Below are positions 19,138 to 27,978 of a stretch of DNA of 27,978 nt, piece by piece. Made by a program: the position numbers and the translations under genes. The DNA comes from Ochromonas danica (lineage: Eukaryota; Sar; Chrysophyceae; Chromulinales; Chromulinaceae), in contig VKHL01000221.1 of the NCBI GenBank assembly GCA_015146655.1, positions 8,751-36,728 of the forward strand, in the 5' to 3' direction. Below the pieces are notes generated by a model, which did not search any database, was not told where the DNA came from, and worked only from the letters and a program-made list of their open reading frames with translations. How positions within the stretch are numbered: the first letter of the stretch is position 1; every line of letters starts with the position of its first letter.

Positions 19138-21527
19138 ATGGATTCCTTGCTGTCTTTCGCTCTTCTCTTGGGTCTGTCTCTCTTGAATCTATCCATTTCC
19201 CTCTCAGAGGTTATAGATCTAGATCAAGATCGAGTAGGAGATGCAGGTTTCTGTCTCGCCATTCTCTCCTCTCTTTCTCAGCTTGTCTCTATTGTTGCTC
19301 TGGTGGGTCGCTACCACTTCCTTTGTTCTAATGGGAACAAAACAAGTGTTGCTGCTGTTCTTCTTCTGAAGATCTTCATCTATTCTTTCACCTTCGGAGC
19401 CACTTTTCTTTCTTTCATTATGTGTGGCACTTCTTTGGATGAAGACAGAAGCAACTGGTTGGATCGTGTACAAGGAGGTGATCGTGATAATCGGAGCAAT
19501 CTGTGTGTTGGTATAGTGCAATTAATGCTTTGCCCACTCGTATTCACAGTCTTGTTTCATAAGACTATGGGTAAAGCGCTTGGCTTTCTTTGGCTGTGTT
19601 GTGTGAGCTGTTTGGTCGCCTTGTCTGTCTGGCGGGAGAGTGTCTATTTGGGTGTTGCAACTGTATACTACCTGGCCTTTTCCAGCTTGATTGTTTATGA
19701 AATCATATCCAAGAGCGAAAGCGAGATAGTTGATCGGAGTTTGGTGAGCACTTTCCATGAGGAAGTTCTTCAATTGCATACCCAGCACATGAAGACGATA
19801 GTGGGCAACGTGGCACATGATCTGAAGACAGTAAGCTACTTCTGTTATTTGTTTATTCTGTGCCATCCTGTTGATATCGTTCTCTTTGTGTTTATCTATG
19901 TTAGCCGCTGTCTTCTTTCATGGCAGGCGTGGAGTTAGTTAGAGAATTAACAGAAGAAGTTATTCTCAAGGCTGATGAATCTCCCACTATTTCAAATTAC
20001 TCAATGAAAGCTACCTTATATTCTGTTTTGAAGCACTTGCGAAACATGAAAGATACTAACAGCTTTATGCTTATGACAATCCATCGATGTATTGACTTTG
20101 TGAAGAGCTCCCGGGGTTTGAAACTTCAGCCTAAATTAGACACAATCGATCTTTGGGATTCCCTTCACATGCCTCTGACATGCATGAAAGCTATTCAAGA
20201 ACATGTCAGCATATCTGTAAGCCTTGTTGACGAGTGCATTTGCAGTCATATAATCACTGATAAGCAATGGTTTCAGGAGAATTTGCTCTGTCTTCTGAGT
20301 AATGCTGTCAAATATTCAGCAGCGGGCAGTGAGGTCACTATTTCTATCACTTTAGCAGCACAGGCCAGAATAGATGAGAGATGCAATATCGATTCTGCCT
20401 CGCACATGATTCCCTTTAGTGAAAATTCGTCAAACTATGTGGAAGCAGTGAGGCAACCTAGTCGAACCTTGAAGGCCAATAATCTCAACCAAGTTTCTCC
20501 ATCTCCGATAGTTCCTTTCCACAACAACGACTGCTCCTCTTCTATGGTAGCGATGCCACATGAAATGGCTTGTCGATCGGACGCGCAGCATGAAACTTCC
20601 TTTATTAGAATTGAAGTGGAGGACACGGGAATTGGAATGACTGAAGAAAAGATGAAGACCTTATTTTCCGCCTTTCAGCAAGCTCAACGACTTGCTGGAG
20701 GAACAGGTTTGGGTTTATTTAGTATGGCGAAACGTTTAGAGGCTTTAAATGGCGATTGCGGGGTTACTAGTCGGAGAGATGGTAGACAAGGTTCTCTCTT
20801 TTGGTTTAGCTTTCCTTATCGACCAGATGCTGAAGCAGCCAGATTAGTGGATGCAGAAGATAGACAGAACGATTTGGTTGGTAAGTCGTATGAGGGCTTT
20901 CATCGAGCTGATGTCTGTTCATGGAGTAACAAAGCCAGCTCTTCTTCCTTGCAGTGCCCAACTCTTGCCAATAGCAGTGTAAGCACACCATTACATCTGC
21001 CTATTCAGAACCCAACAAAAGAAAATCTTGTTGTTGTTTGTACATCTCGTGCCTCTTCTCGTCGTGTATTAGTAGTGGAAGACACACTTTCCATCTCGAA
21101 AATAATCAAATTGATGCTTGAGAGAGAAGGCTTTTCAGTTGTCACAGCTAATAATGGCGCGGATGGTCTCTCAGTTATTTTGAAATCTTTGGAAGAGTGC
21201 CGAGCGGTTAACGTGGTCAGAGACAATTCCATTCTCCCGCGCCTACCATCTTCTCCTTCTTCGTCCTGCCACTCTCCAAGACATTTTGATCTTATACTTT
21301 GTGACTTACAAATGCCTATTATGGATGGTCTGGAGATGGTTCGTCGGCTTCGCCATATCGAACAGAATGAATACGGCAACACACTTCATCACACGGTAAT
21401 AGCCATCTCTGCCAACAATGACAGCGATGTTATTCAAGAAGCCAGAGGATGTGGATTTGATGAATTCATACCAAAACCATTCTCCTTGGAGGCCTTCTTG
21501 ACCGTCTTCGAGAAGTTTGATGCTTGA
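19138..21527 (+). CDS. Membrane hybrid histidine kinase with receiver domain
   Basis: This sensor kinase transfers phosphate from its own histidine to a receiver aspartate. Exons 19138-19830 and 19905-21527 give 771 residues. The first 190 residues hold about six to seven hydrophobic segments with no recognised ligand domain. The dimerisation/H box follows: VAHDLKT at the end of exon 1 (His227) and PLSSF at the start of exon 2, joined to the canonical HDLKTPLS. The ATPase domain shows the N box (ENLLCLLSNAVKYS), G1 (VEDTGIGM), FSAFQQA and G2 (GGTGLGL). About 80 extra Ser/Asn-rich residues lie between N and G1. The receiver has VLVVED, the phospho-acceptor in LILCDLQMP (Asp698), the ISAN segment and IPKPF. 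It carries an unusual Ser/Pro-rich insertion of about 25 residues before the acceptor strand. All catalytic residues are present. No histidine phosphotransfer protein or separate regulator lies next to it. Confidence 0.93.
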
Positions 21528-22128
21528 TGACTGTTTTTGTTTTTCGCACTTTTGGTTTAATACTGTATTTTGCTTTGCTGAGTGGATATCTTCTTCTTCT
21601 TGGCTTCTGCAATCTTTCGCATGACTTCATGTCTCGACTTAAGCTGGGAAAACACCCACGAGGGTCTTACTTACATGTTAAGCACATGATAATCGAGCCC
21701 TTACACTGCTCTAATTAGATGTTACATTTACTTTGCGTTATCGTGCTAGGTGATGATTTCTACTAGATTTGGTTTCTCTTAGATGAATTAGAGGTTTCCC
21801 TCCGTGTTCTAGTAGTATTCCGTTATTAATTTGATGGTGGTATTCTCTTGAAGAAGCTTCTTCTTCACTTGACGTTAGCAACAACGCAGTTCGTAATAAA
21901 TAATGATGGAAATCTTATACAATTTTTATTCTTATATATATTATTATAGTAGCGCTATGGTTAATTAGGTTTTCAAAGAAGACTTGACGATGTTATGGTT
22001 TGATATCATGTCAATGATGGTGGTCTTGCCAGACAAAAAGACTACCCAGGGTTTTCCATCTGACAGCTGCAAAAGCCAATTCCTCTTCATCTGCACAACA
22101 TTCTATTAGTTCACAACTGGCTCAGAGT
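21528..22128. other. Intergenic, convergent 3' ends, no gene seen
   Basis: This 600-bp stretch lies between the end of the kinase gene and the end of the minus-strand La-motif gene. It is AT-rich, including an ATATATATTATTATA run near 21935-21950. A 64-codon open frame overlapping the kinase stop has no family features. The stretch most likely contains the two 3'UTRs. Confidence 0.6.
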
Positions 22129-22934
22129 TTAAGCGGAGATTGGGTTAGCTTCCTCCACAACAGCTCCAGCAACAGTCTCTTCCGCTACCGCAGCCTGGCC
22201 TTCGTACTCCACGTTGCCTTCATACGCATTCTCATCAGCAAATGGTTGCTGAGGTTGCTGCTGCTTAACGTAGCGAGGCAAGCCACGGCCACCATAGGCA
22301 TTCACCAGCAAGAACTATCATATTACAGCACAAGATAGTCACGGATTAGTAAATTAGCAAATGTTTAGCACAATCGTTTTGATATTCATACCTTCTCCCA
22401 TCCATTCTTCAATCGAATGGTCTCATTCTCTGTATCCAGTTCATAGAATTTGCTGCGGTTCGCCACTTCCTTCAGTTTATTTACAATATCATAATAGCTG
22501 CAGCCATAGCACATTACATTCTGATAGTTGCAAACCAAACCAATGGGCACATAGCCGGCTTCATCCATGTAGGCACGAACATAGGTATCCATGCACAGGC
22601 TGTCAGGATTGAAGATTTGGTCACTAACCAAGCACAGACACAGAGCAAGCAAGCCAATGAGAGCAAAGAAGAGGTTGGAAGAAGGAGAGACTCACATTTG
22701 CTGGACAGCCAAGTACGCAAAGTAGCTGCGATCAGCCTTGGTACGCTGGCTGTTTCCAAGGCGACCTCGTCCGCGACCTCCAGCGCTAGCACCCGCGCGT
22801 CCATTGGCATTGGGACGACTGGCTCTGCCCTTCCCACGACCATTGTTTCTACGATCATTTCCTTCTCCAGCTTCACCAACAGGTGTTGCATCAGGAGTTT
22901 CTGCTTCTGCCTCGACTAGTTTCCAAGCACTCAT
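22129..22934 (-). CDS. Small La-motif (LARP-like) protein with RGG-rich N-terminus
   Basis: Exons 22934-22696, 22623-22392 and 22314-22129 give about 218 residues. The N-terminal 65 residues are disordered and rich in Arg/Gly/Asn (GRGKGR, GGRGRGRLG), like RGG RNA-binding regions. Residues about 72-162 form a La motif: AVQQIDQIFNPDSLCMDTYV, a MDEAGYVPIGLVCNY segment, then a helix and IRLKNGWEK, close to the LARP version. There is no RRM after it. The tail is an acidic Gln/Ala/Glu stretch. The usual aromatic pair in the QIEYYF signature is replaced (QIDQIF). Splice donors are AAT|GTGAGT and AAG|GTATGA; acceptors are GGTTAG and TGATAG. The protein probably binds mRNA or other RNA in the cytosol. 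The next gene upstream on the other strand begins about 100 bp away. Confidence 0.82.
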
Positions 22935-23035
22935 TTCGAAGGACTTTCCGGAATGGAATGGGTTGAGAATGTGCCAAGTAATCAATCGATGACAAAGACT
23001 TGAGCAACAGTCAAGAATAAATAGACTCTATAACA

Positions 23036-23293
23036 ATGAGAAAGACCAAAGCAGTTCTTTCCTCAAAGAAGGGTCACGAAGTAATCGAAGAAGCACGAGA
23101 AGAAGGCTTTCGTGACTTGGTCGGTCGAATGATCGATCTCAACCAAACAAGCCGGCAGCCAGCACAAGCACTGCCAGCCAACACTGCACAGACGAGACAG
23201 ACGCCTTGTGCGGTGGCGAAGAGCGAGAGGGCTTTCTTTCTCATATTATTCCACTTTTCGTCAGCATTTTCCTACTTTTCAGAAACAAGGTGA
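23036..23293 (+). CDS. Hypothetical small protein, uncertain
   Basis: This 85-codon open frame starts with ATG. The first 60 residues are charged and helix-like (KKGHEVIEEAREEGFRDLVGRM), then Gln/Thr/Ala rich, ending in a hydrophobic segment. I do not recognise the family. It sits between the divergent La-motif gene and the rhomboid gene on the plus strand. It could be a genuine small gene, a first exon of something larger or chance. No splice structure was found that joins it to the rhomboid gene. Confidence 0.3.
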   Translation: MRKTKAVLSSKKGHEVIEEAREEGFRDLVGRMIDLNQTSRQPAQALPANTAQTRQTPCAVAKSERAFFLILFHFSSAFSYFSETR

Positions 23294-23390
23294 TTCCACG
23301 CAAGAGAATTATAGTTGACAGTGAGAAAAGACAAGAAACGAAAACAAAAAGTATGTGGGAGAAGAATATTGCAAGAAGCTGAAAGGAATA

Positions 23391-24565
23391 ATGCGTCTTC
23401 CTCTTGTAATATCCTTTCTTTTGATAGTATGCTTGAATTTTCTTGTAGGGAGAAGTGTCTCTCTTTCAATCTTAAGTCGTCCTGTCTCGATGGGGCGCCA
23501 TTCGCTCACAGCTTTCGCCACATCTGCACTCAGACAACAGAAAGCACGACAAACTTCCTTGATGGCCAAAATAAGCAAGACATATGGTGAGAAGGTGGGG
23601 AAGCGACGCTCAACTTCCTGGAATCTTACTGTAACCAATCTCCTCATCGCGGCGAATGTCATTGTCTATCTACTCACTTCCACAAACCCATATCTCACCA
23701 GGAGGTTCATGAAGATAAATGCCCGGATAGCACAAGGACAAAGCTATCGCTTGTTGACAGCTATTTTTCTGCATGCGAATACATATCATTTGTTCACAAA
23801 CTCTTACTCTCTGGCTCAAATTGGCCCTCAGGTGAGTATGACTGGACAAATGAAACTTCTTGCTTTCACACTGGATTACCTCTTTTTTGATAGATTGAAC
23901 GAATGTTCGGCCCCACACTTATGCTTGCCATATATTTGGGATCTGGAGTAGCGGCGAATTTGGGCACATTCCTTGCTGGCAGCTCTCCTTTTTCACTCGG
24001 AGCGTCGGCCTCCACGTTTGGCCTGCTAGGTGCTTTTGGTATGCACTTTTATATGAACAAGAAAGTATTTGGTCGGTCATCTCGAATCGGTTCGTGCTTT
24101 CTTAAGTGATTTGGTGGATGGATAACTCATGAACCTTCATTGTTGTCTCTTTTCAGCGTTGGAAGGGCTGAAGCGGACCATTATCATGAATTTACTATAT
24201 GGTTTCTCTGTTCCTAATATCGACAATGCTGCTCATATCGGAGGTTTACTAGGTAACCTTCGATCATTAATTTCCAATGTGCTCCTTATTTACTCCAATG
24301 CAATATTGTCCAGCTGGGGCGACTTTGACTTATGCTTTTGGTCCCACGGTTTCTTCTCGACCAAGGTAATTACCATTTGATTCTTTTCTTCAGTGTTTGA
24401 AATGACCTGGCTGCAGCTCACTTAATCACTGTCACATACTACAGCAATGTCCCAGGGAGGCGAGTGATCCAAGTAACCCGACGATTCAGCTGGGGGAGAC
24501 TTCGTCGATTTCTTGGTTTGCCAAGTTCACCCCCACGAGACGGTGGACGATCTTTACCACCTTAG
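23391..24565 (+). CDS. Rhomboid-family intramembrane serine protease, possibly plastid
   Basis: This protease cuts substrates inside the membrane. Exons 23391-23831, 23894-24089, 24157-24252, 24314-24365 and 24445-24565 give 301 residues. Residues 1-26 look like a signal peptide, followed by a Ser/Arg-rich stretch without acids up to about residue 60. Together these fit a heterokont plastid leader or another organelle route. The rhomboid core begins near WNLTVTNLLI. It shows FLHANTYHLFTNSYSL (the H...H...N helix), the catalytic serine in LGASASTFG (Ser185) and the catalytic histidine in NAAHIGGLL (His239), so both members of the dyad are present. The last exon adds a basic Arg/Pro-rich tail. 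Exon joins 3-4 and 4-5 are inferred from phase (1 and 2) and acceptors near CTAAT-like branch sites. The last join is the least certain. Without it the protein would end a few codons into intron 4. Confidence 0.87.
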
Positions 24566-24758
24566 CTGATCTGTTGTACATACATGACTTTCCTTGCGTT
24601 TCAACACCTTCCGACACCCAGAAAACATTCAATAGGATTAATTTTCCATTCTTCTGTTGCGTAAACTTTCACCCCACACACTGGATGAAGACATCATACA
24701 AACGACTAAGACATGCCAACTAACTATCAAGATATGCCAGAAAGACCAACATCACAAT

Positions 24759-25812
24759 TTACTCAGCTTTGTTCTTGCGCCCCCTCTTCTTCAGAATGTA
24801 AGAGGAAACGAAAAACTCCGCAAACAAGGCAAGTAAAGAGAGGATATATCCGAAATAGAAGTAAACGACGTTCAACGGGTAGGTTGCGCAAGACGTGTAG
24901 ATGAGATAGAGGGCTTGAGAGTTCATCAGAACAAACTGGACCATTTGCGACAAGGTGAGAGCTGACTTCCAAGGAATGTTCTTGGTGTGTAATGAGACAA
25001 AATAGTACGTGTACATGATTGTGTGGATAAGCCCATTCAGCACAATGGTGAGATAGACATCTCCATCATATCCCACATTGATGTTCAACCAGTAAATCTG
25101 TTGTATCAACAAGCAAAAAACAAGGATGTAAGGAATTTTATAGAAAAGGAAGCAAAGAAAGAGAGGCGATCTTACGAGAAAGATGGAGAAATGATGATAG
25201 ACGTGAAGAAAGGACAGCTGCTCCCATCTTTTCTCCAGAATAATAAAGACCGTATCTAAGAAATCTAAGATCTTTGAGAGATAGAATACATACAAAATGA
25301 ACCCAAGAGTGGGATTAGCATGATCGAAATTCACACATGGAAGGAGTGTGTAGCCCGCAAAGTAAGCTCTCACGCCAGCCTCGATGCACATGTAAGAACA
25401 GAGCATAACTTGGATGAGATTGTAAGCAAACTTCAAAGGATAGAGTCCCTGAACGGCAGGTAGACGCGGCATGATAATCTATTCACAAGAAAACGAATCA
25501 GAAAGAAGTACATGTTAGGATTATCAAGATTAATTCAAATTACTCATCACTAATTACCTTTCCGAGAAGGACGAAGATTAAGTAGCAGATTCCAATGAGA
25601 AGGGCGTCCTCAAATTTAGCCAAGGGCCAAGTCTAGAATCGTTTTTAAACAAAGAGCTGATCACCATCAAGAACAAAATTTGATCCTGAAAAGATACTCA
25701 CCGCGAGAGGGCTGGCGGGCCAACCTGAAGGTCTGGCCCAGGTTAAGACAGACGTCTCCAGAGAGCGCGCATAAAGAAGGTAAGAGTCCCAAAGCTTATC
25801 GATGACTTCCAT
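24759..25812 (-). CDS. ELO-family fatty acid elongase (PUFA elongase type)
   Basis: This ER membrane 3-ketoacyl-CoA synthase adds two carbons from malonyl-CoA to long-chain acyl-CoA. Exons 25812-25702, 25632-25558, 25478-25176 and 25097-24759 give 275 residues, the normal family size. The ELO hallmarks are KILDFLDTVFIIL, the histidine box HVYHH (His154, His157, His158), GLIHTIMYTYYF, and the basic C-terminal KKRGRKNKAE, a likely ER-retrieval signal. About six hydrophobic segments are visible. The HVYHHFSIFLIYWLN form resembles elongases acting on delta-6/delta-5 polyunsaturated substrates in algae, but substrate choice cannot be read from the sequence. Intron 3 (78 nt) contains no stop and is a multiple of three; removing it restores the conserved SIFL-IYWLN junction. 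The gene converges on the rhomboid gene, about 190 bp apart. Confidence 0.93.
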
Positions 25813-26539
25813 TCTGGGAGAAAATCTGAAAACTATCTAAAGCAGATGTAATTTGCCTTTGTGGTTGTTGTCGTTGTCTTGGTCGCGCCTCACCTCCTTC
25901 CAGGCCTCCACTGCCACTGCGAAGAACCGCTTCCGGGATTTCCGAGAATATGATCGAAAACTGCCACTTCCCGACTTTCTGCATTCTCCATATTTCTGCA
26001 TTGCGCGGTTAAGTTAACAGGTGTTGCATATGGGAGATTAAAATTCATAATCCCAATAGGACTAATTACGCTACAAGCGGGAAGTTGTTCCTCTCGCAGC
26101 AAGCCAAAGCGTGAGAATTGTAATTAGCTACTGCTGGAACAATCCATATTTCTTGAAATGGAGTTTTTTTGGCTGGGTTTGGGAAATTACGAAATCAGAT
26201 GACAGACAATACAGCACCAGGCAAAAGAGAGAGAGAGAGACGGAAAGAGAGATGAAAAGAGAGAAGAAATTATGGATGGATGACCTCGGATTAACAACAG
26301 TTCCTTGGCAGCTGCTAAAACCCGAAACCCGGAAATCCGGAAATCGAAATCCGTATCCGTCGAGTTCCTCCGCAACTCGTAATCGCAAGCGCAACAACTG
26401 CTGGGAACACCGAAACAATTTTGGTACTTGTACCAACCAAACTGATTCTGTGAAACAACTAACTGAACTCTGATTTCACTTAAAAGAAAGACCATTTTAA
26501 AATTGCGAGCAAAGATTTTAATAAAGAATATCTTTGTCG
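25813..26539. other. Divergent intergenic region, no gene seen
   Basis: This 727-bp stretch lies between the starts of the elongase (minus) and the Asp-box gene (plus). Open frames here lack family features. Notable elements are a (GA)n tract around 26229-26260 and a cluster of short overlapping repeats of CCGGAAATC/CGAAATCCG around 26318-26350. Both promoters must lie here. Confidence 0.6.
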
Positions 26540-27978
26540 ATGATTTTGAATTCTATTGGAGACATATTCTTTGTCTTCATCCTTCTCTTCTGCCTGTTGG
26601 TCCATGCCAGACAACTTGCCAAAATCACCGCCTCAAGTATAAATGCCTCCTCTGCAACGTCGACAAGCGCTTTTTGGGAAGGAGATGTCGCCTATATAGT
26701 GGGATATAACTCTTCCTCTTCTTCCTCATTCATTGTGCGGTCTGATGACTTTGGTCTAACTTGGCAAGTTGACCAATCCATCAGTAGCGCACAGATCAAT
26801 GATATGGCTTCTGGAGCTTTCGGAGGAGTATTGTATCGTATAGGCGCGAGTGCATCTTCCCAAGCGCATGTATACAACAATGGCAGCGCGAATTGGCAGA
26901 CCTATACTCCAACAAGCAATGAGTCAATCACTTACTATGGTGCTTCTGTTGGCAGCAACGGTGTTGCTTTCCTTGTCGGCACCTTTAAAACGATCGTCAA
27001 AGCAAACTATACCACATCATTCTCCACATGGAAGACAGTGAGTACGGCTGCCTCGTCTTCAACAACTTGGTATGATGTGAGTACTTATGATGGTGTCCAA
27101 GTCATCGTGGTTGGCACAAGTGGTCGAATCTATTATTCGCTGACTGCTGGTACAGACAATACTGCTTCTCTGGTTAGTTCCACGAACAGTGGAACGACAG
27201 GCACAATTTATTGCGTTGCTCATGGAAATGCCTCTGTGGCAATGGCAGCTGGAGCCAACGGATATGTGGCCAAGACGGTCGATGGTGGTCACACATGGGC
27301 TATCCTGTCTGTTTTCCCGTCGACCAGCTACACTTCCCAGTATAACACGATCTCATTCATGAGCACAACTGAAGCTTATGTTGCTGCAAGCGCTGACTGG
27401 GGTGGCAGCATAGTCTGTCACACTTTGGACGGAGGAGCTACCTGGACACCCATTGCATCTACTGATGTAGTTCTCTATAGTATTGCAATGCACAGTTCCA
27501 CTTATGGAGTTTCAGGGGGGCCCCAAGGAGTAGGAATCCTTGCAATGATACCAGGTAAGGTCACGTTGGTCCTTTTCAACAACCATATACAATAATACCC
27601 ATTGCATTATAGATCCAACAAACAAGCCAATCGCAACCTCAAACCAAACTCCAGACCCTCCACCATCCGCAGAGGCCACTAGTCCATCATCTAGTCAGCC
27701 TTCAAGTGTTCCATCCGACCAACCTTCTGGCCAGCCTTCGAGTCAAATTGCAATCTTTTGTCCCTCCTATGGAATCTCGAACGCCAGCATAAGAACACGA
27801 TCCCTTGCTCTGGCACCAGGTTAGCCATTTATCTTTTCTTTTTATCAAACATGCACAATAAACCACATTGCAATATAGATCCAACAAGCAAGCCTTCCGG
27901 CCAGCCTTCTGGTCAACCATCTGGTCAGCCTTCCAGTGTTCCATCCGGTCAACCTTCTGGCCAGCCTTCGAGTCAGCC
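26540..27978 (+). CDS. Secreted Asp-box protein with PSGQ-repeat tail, right end cut
   Basis: This is an incomplete gene. Exons 26540-27554, 27613-27819 and 27879 to the window edge are all linked by phase 1 introns. A signal peptide occupies about residues 1-24 (IGDIFFVFILLFCLLVHA). Residues 45-335 are Ser/Thr/Gly/Ala rich with beta-strand spacing and three Asp-box-like motifs: SDDFGLTW, TVDGGHTW and TLDGGATW. This is typical of BNR/sialidase-like or Ycf48-like propellers. A tail of PSGQ/PSSQ/PSSVPSGQ repeats follows, a low-complexity linker found in many heterokont extracellular proteins. Several NXS/T sites would allow glycosylation. No catalytic residues of a sialidase are recognised, so a structural or adhesion role at the cell surface is inferred. 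The start is ATG at 26540, six bases inside the open frame. The end lies beyond the window. Confidence 0.85.
27691..27978 (+). repeat. PSGQ/PSSQ coding repeat, split by an intron
   Basis: 12-15 bp units related to CAGCCTTCTGGC encode PSGQ, PSSQ and PSSVPSGQ. They occur at 27691-27748 in exon 2 and again at 27897-27978 in exon 3, where the array reaches the window edge. Confidence 0.9.

Noticed and set aside
21524-21718. Hydrophobic 64-codon frame overlapping the kinase stop
   Set aside because: It lacks family features and lies where the kinase 3'UTR is expected.
25098-25175. Reading the elongase 24759-25472 as one continuous exon
   Set aside because: The 78-nt segment has GTAAGA and CAACAG ends and interrupts the conserved junction after the histidine box; removal restores the family alignment.

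Overview
This window is nuclear DNA from a eukaryote, most likely a photosynthetic, flagellated stramenopile (heterokont alga). It has many short introns (about 60-110 nt, GTAAG-type donors, CTAAC/CTAAT-like branch points close to the acceptors), densely packed genes on both strands, and no bacterial operon features. Plastid ancestry is indicated by a PGR5 gene whose product starts with a signal peptide ending in a heterokont-type A|F site, and by other proteins with similar leaders. A tubulin glycylase and an ASH-like protein point to cilia. The Pro-Ser-Gly-Gln repeats of the last gene are common in secreted heterokont proteins. The species cannot be named from the sequence alone.

Layout. 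1-4080: an (AC)n microsatellite, a Regnase-type NYN ribonuclease gene (minus strand, probably continuing past the left edge) and an NSUN2/Trm4 RNA m5C methyltransferase (minus). 4476-6495: a mitochondrial ATP synthase subunit b gene (plus) facing ribosomal protein L27A/uL15 (minus). 6500-7150: gene-free, with two hairpin-forming repeats. 7149-9343: a membrane-anchored SNase-like nuclease (minus) diverging from an ASH/MSP-like protein (plus). 9588-14882: a 1624-residue TTLL3-type tubulin glycylase (plus). 15118-18236: PGR5 (minus) diverging from CHMP7 (plus, ESCRT-III), then a short plastid-type S4-domain protein (plus). 18237-19137: gene-free, with an inverted repeat. 19138-21527: a membrane hybrid histidine kinase (plus). 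22129-25812: a small La-motif/RGG protein (minus), a weak small ORF (plus), a rhomboid protease (plus) and an ELO-family fatty acid elongase (minus). 26540 to the right edge: a secreted Asp-box protein with a PSGQ-repeat tail (plus, incomplete).

The genes are mostly unrelated housekeeping and organelle genes rather than one system. Photosynthesis and plastid genes (PGR5, the S4 protein, perhaps the nuclease and rhomboid), RNA genes (NYN nuclease, NSUN2, uL15, La-motif protein) and cilium genes (TTLL3, possibly the ASH protein) are interspersed. Several neighbours are head to head over 70-160 bp.

The most striking finding is that the ATP synthase subunit b gene encodes an N-terminal segment resembling the ATPase inhibitor IF1. 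This segment lies entirely within exon 1, after a mitochondrial presequence. Keeping intron 1 would add four codons and a stop, giving a free IF1-like protein. This suggests an inhibitor tethered to the stator, or an inhibitor released by alternative splicing. All intron boundaries here were inferred by eye from splice consensus, reading frame and family conservation.
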